Positions 15,558 to 16,576 of a stretch of 16,576 nt of DNA are shown piece by piece. The position numbers and the translations under genes are program-made. The notes under the pieces were generated by a model. That model saw only the letters and a list, made by a program, of their open reading frames with translations. It was not told the DNA's origin and searched no databases. Every line of letters begins with the position of its first letter. The first letter of the stretch is position 1. The stretch covers positions 1 through 16,576 of the forward strand of contig CANQFH010000013.1 in assembly GCA_947598425.1 (NCBI GenBank), read 5' to 3'. The DNA is from an uncultured Bacilli bacterium (GTDB lineage Bacteria; Bacillota_I; Bacilli_A; RF39; UBA660).

Positions 15558-15905
15558 ATGGCTAATATAATAATAACTAATAAAGAATTAATTAATGAAT
15601 GCGCAACTAAATTAAATAAAGAAGGCTTAGAATATGAAAATATTTATAATGAATTTGTTAAAATAGTTAATAATATTAAAAGTGATGAAGCATTATCTAG
15701 TTTAGTAATAGATAAAAATTTAGATGATGTTATTAATAAGATTAGAAATATTAGTATTAAGACTAAATTTAAATGTGAAGAGTATTATAAATTTTTACAA
15801 AACGCTATTAACAATTATGAAGTCAGTGAGGCTTTCAATAAAAATGCTATTGACTCTTTAGAAGATACTAATGTTAATGCTAAAGGAGATTTAAATAATG
15901 AATAA
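15558..15905 (+). CDS. Small helical protein of the type VII operon
   Basis: This 115-residue, mostly helical protein has no signal peptide and no W-x-G. Two helical regions (about 7-60 and 64-105) are joined near 'NISIKTKFKCEEYYKFL'. In length and helix pattern it resembles the divergent WXG100-like neighbours or the small LXG-associated targeting proteins, but no family motif is secure. AGAAGGAGAG precedes ATG, and its last eight bases overlap the next WXG100 gene, again suggesting paired production. Confidence 0.75.
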   Translation: MANIIITNKELINECATKLNKEGLEYENIYNEFVKIVNNIKSDEALSSLVIDKNLDDVINKIRNISIKTKFKCEEYYKFLQNAINNYEVSEAFNKNAIDSLEDTNVNAKGDLNNE

Positions 15906-16200
15906 TGATGTAATAAAAGTAAATCCAACGGTTTTAATGACTGCTTTAAAAAATATGCAAAATAATTGTTATAATCGTATGGTTAATTTAAATGAAGAAT
16001 TTATAAATAATATTGATGTTTTAAAAAATAGTGCTTGGATAAGTGATGATTCTACTTTATTTAATGAAGTATTATTAAGATATTATGAAGAATTAAAAGT
16101 AGTTACAGAATTTTATGATAATTTTTTAAAAAGATTAGAACAAGTATGCGGCAATATGAATGAAGAAATGTTAAAAAAGATTGAAGTTCATACCTTTTAA
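15898..16200 (+). CDS. WXG100-like protein, last gene of the type VII operon
   Basis: This 100-residue helical hairpin has Trp47-Ile-Ser49 in the turn ('LKNSAWISDDSTLFNEVLLRYY'). Ser replaces Gly, but the flanking pattern is clearly WXG100. It ends in 'LKRLEQVCGNMNEEMLKKI', with no strict YxxxD/E motif. AAAGGAG lies in the upstream gene and the two overlap by eight bases. The operon terminator follows within 30 bases of the stop. Confidence 0.87.
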   Translation: MNNDVIKVNPTVLMTALKNMQNNCYNRMVNLNEEFINNIDVLKNSAWISDDSTLFNEVLLRYYEELKVVTEFYDNFLKRLEQVCGNMNEEMLKKIEVHTF

Positions 16201-16228
16201 AAAAAAGCCTTTAGGGCTTCAGATTGTT

Positions 16229-16265
16229 GACAAATAGGTAAAGTTTTTACTTATTTGTCTTTTTA
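16229..16265 (+). terminator. Strong intrinsic terminator of the type VII operon
   Basis: GACAAATA (16229-16236) pairs with TATTTGTC (16252-16259), and the stem continues inward through one G-T and GTAAA/TTTAC pairing to a tiny loop, about 13-14 bp in all. TTTTT follows directly. A smaller hairpin (AAGCC 16205-16209 with GGCTT 16215-16219) precedes it without its own T-run. Confidence 0.9.
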
Positions 16266-16576
16266 TGAAAAATTTAGAAAAATGAACTAGATTATAGATA
16301 ACTTTTAAGTTATCAACTGTGGTGAAGTGCAAACTTCTTCAAGTTCATACATGCATAAAGAAGGGTTAATTCTCTGTGAACCCTTTCTTTTCCTCTAAAG
16401 TATGTCTTGGTAAGTCCATACTTCATTTTTCCATCCGCAAAGACTCGTTCTATATGTGCTGGTCTCTGCCTATATATTTCTTTAACATCTTCATGATGCC
16501 TATAATCATTTGTCATCTCTTTATATTCCTCCCATATATGTCTTAAGATTTGTTTACTTTTACTTTTTGTACATTG
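16266..16576 (-). mobile_element. IS1182-like insertion sequence, 3' end only, runs past the window
   Basis: Only the end of the element is visible: the transposase C-terminus and about 45 bases beyond it. The outer boundary is not certain. It must lie between the type VII terminator and the transposase stop if the element is intact. A palindrome, GATAACTT-TT-AAGTTATC (16297-16314), lies directly after the transposase stop and may be its terminator or part of the element end. No target-site duplication can be judged without the other end. Confidence 0.6.
16313..16576 (-). CDS. IS1182-family transposase, C-terminal part
   Basis: The frame is open from the window edge, beginning 'QCTKSKSKQILRHIWEEYKE', and ends after 87 residues at TGA 16315-16313, backed up by a following TAA. 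'HIERVFADGKMKYGLTKTY' and 'RELTLLYACMNLKKFA' are characteristic of the C-terminal DDE domain of IS1182-like transposases. Glu and Lys in E-x6-K fit the third catalytic block of this superfamily. The start lies outside the window, so whether the gene is intact is unknown. The internal ATG at 16516 is not the real start. Its codon use is visibly richer in G and C than the neighbouring type VII genes, consistent with a separate origin. Confidence 0.9.
   Translation of the reverse strand, partial: QCTKSKSKQILRHIWEEYKEMTNDYRHHEDVKEIYRQRPAHIERVFADGKMKYGLTKTYFRGKERVHRELTLLYACMNLKKFALHHS

Noticed and set aside
12761..16200. Repeated AT-rich motifs such as TTTAGATAA and AATAATTTAA that might suggest a CRISPR or tandem array
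   Set aside because: They are irregularly spaced and in coding frame, reflecting Leu/Asn/Asp/Lys codons in helical proteins of an AT-rich genome.
16227..16232. Perfect TTGACA that could be a -35 element
   Set aside because: It is formed by the left arm of the type VII operon terminator and has no -10 at 16-19 bp downstream.
1..16576. Use of TGA as tryptophan (Mycoplasma-type code)
   Set aside because: TGA ends several genes cleanly at ATGA overlaps (13405, 13677, 13928) and at 7516, and conserved tryptophans are TGG.

Overview
The window comes from a very AT-rich Bacillota or Mycoplasmatota-like bacterium. Supporting signs are strong AGGAGG-type ribosome sites, extended -10 promoters, a firmicute-type (T7SSb) EssC protein, and a surface-protein family I recall mainly from uncultured gut firmicutes. 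TGA is used as a stop in several ATGA gene junctions and tryptophan is TGG, so the standard bacterial code applies. The exact lineage cannot be read from the sequence.

Left part (1-3787): a membrane-anchored, extracellular hypothetical protein stands as its own unit with a short terminator. A three-gene operon follows: a DUF308 membrane protein, an MscS-type mechanosensitive channel and a DUF362 protein. A bidirectional hairpin closes it and also ends the convergent gene, a complete half-size ABC exporter on the minus strand (3772-5493).

Middle part (5564-7811): a minus-strand DUF1016/YhcG-type PD-(D/E)XK nuclease gene is broken by one in-frame TAA between its N-terminal and nuclease domains. 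Divergent from it is a two-gene operon of a MerR regulator with two C-terminal membrane helices, translationally overlapping a small YbjQ (heavy-metal-binding-domain) protein. Its promoter has TTGACA and TATATT separated by 19 bp, as MerR-activated promoters do, with a small palindrome inside the spacer.

Right part (7903-16265): a compact type VII secretion locus of twelve co-directional genes, from one likely promoter to a strong terminator at 16229-16265. It encodes the motor ATPase EssC, the ubiquitin-like EsaB/YukD, seven small helical WXG100-like proteins (some without the W-x-G turn), two tandem DUF4176 proteins and one unrecognised Asn/Ser-rich protein. EsaA, EssA, EssB and any LXG or other toxin are absent from the window. 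EssC keeps an intact first ATPase domain, but the second has GKE/NN substitutions and the third has no P-loop. The genes abut or overlap by 4-11 bases, implying coupled translation of candidate substrates, partners and chaperones with their motor.

Right edge (about 16266-16576): the C-terminal end of an IS1182-like transposase on the minus strand, immediately beyond the type VII terminator and running off the window.
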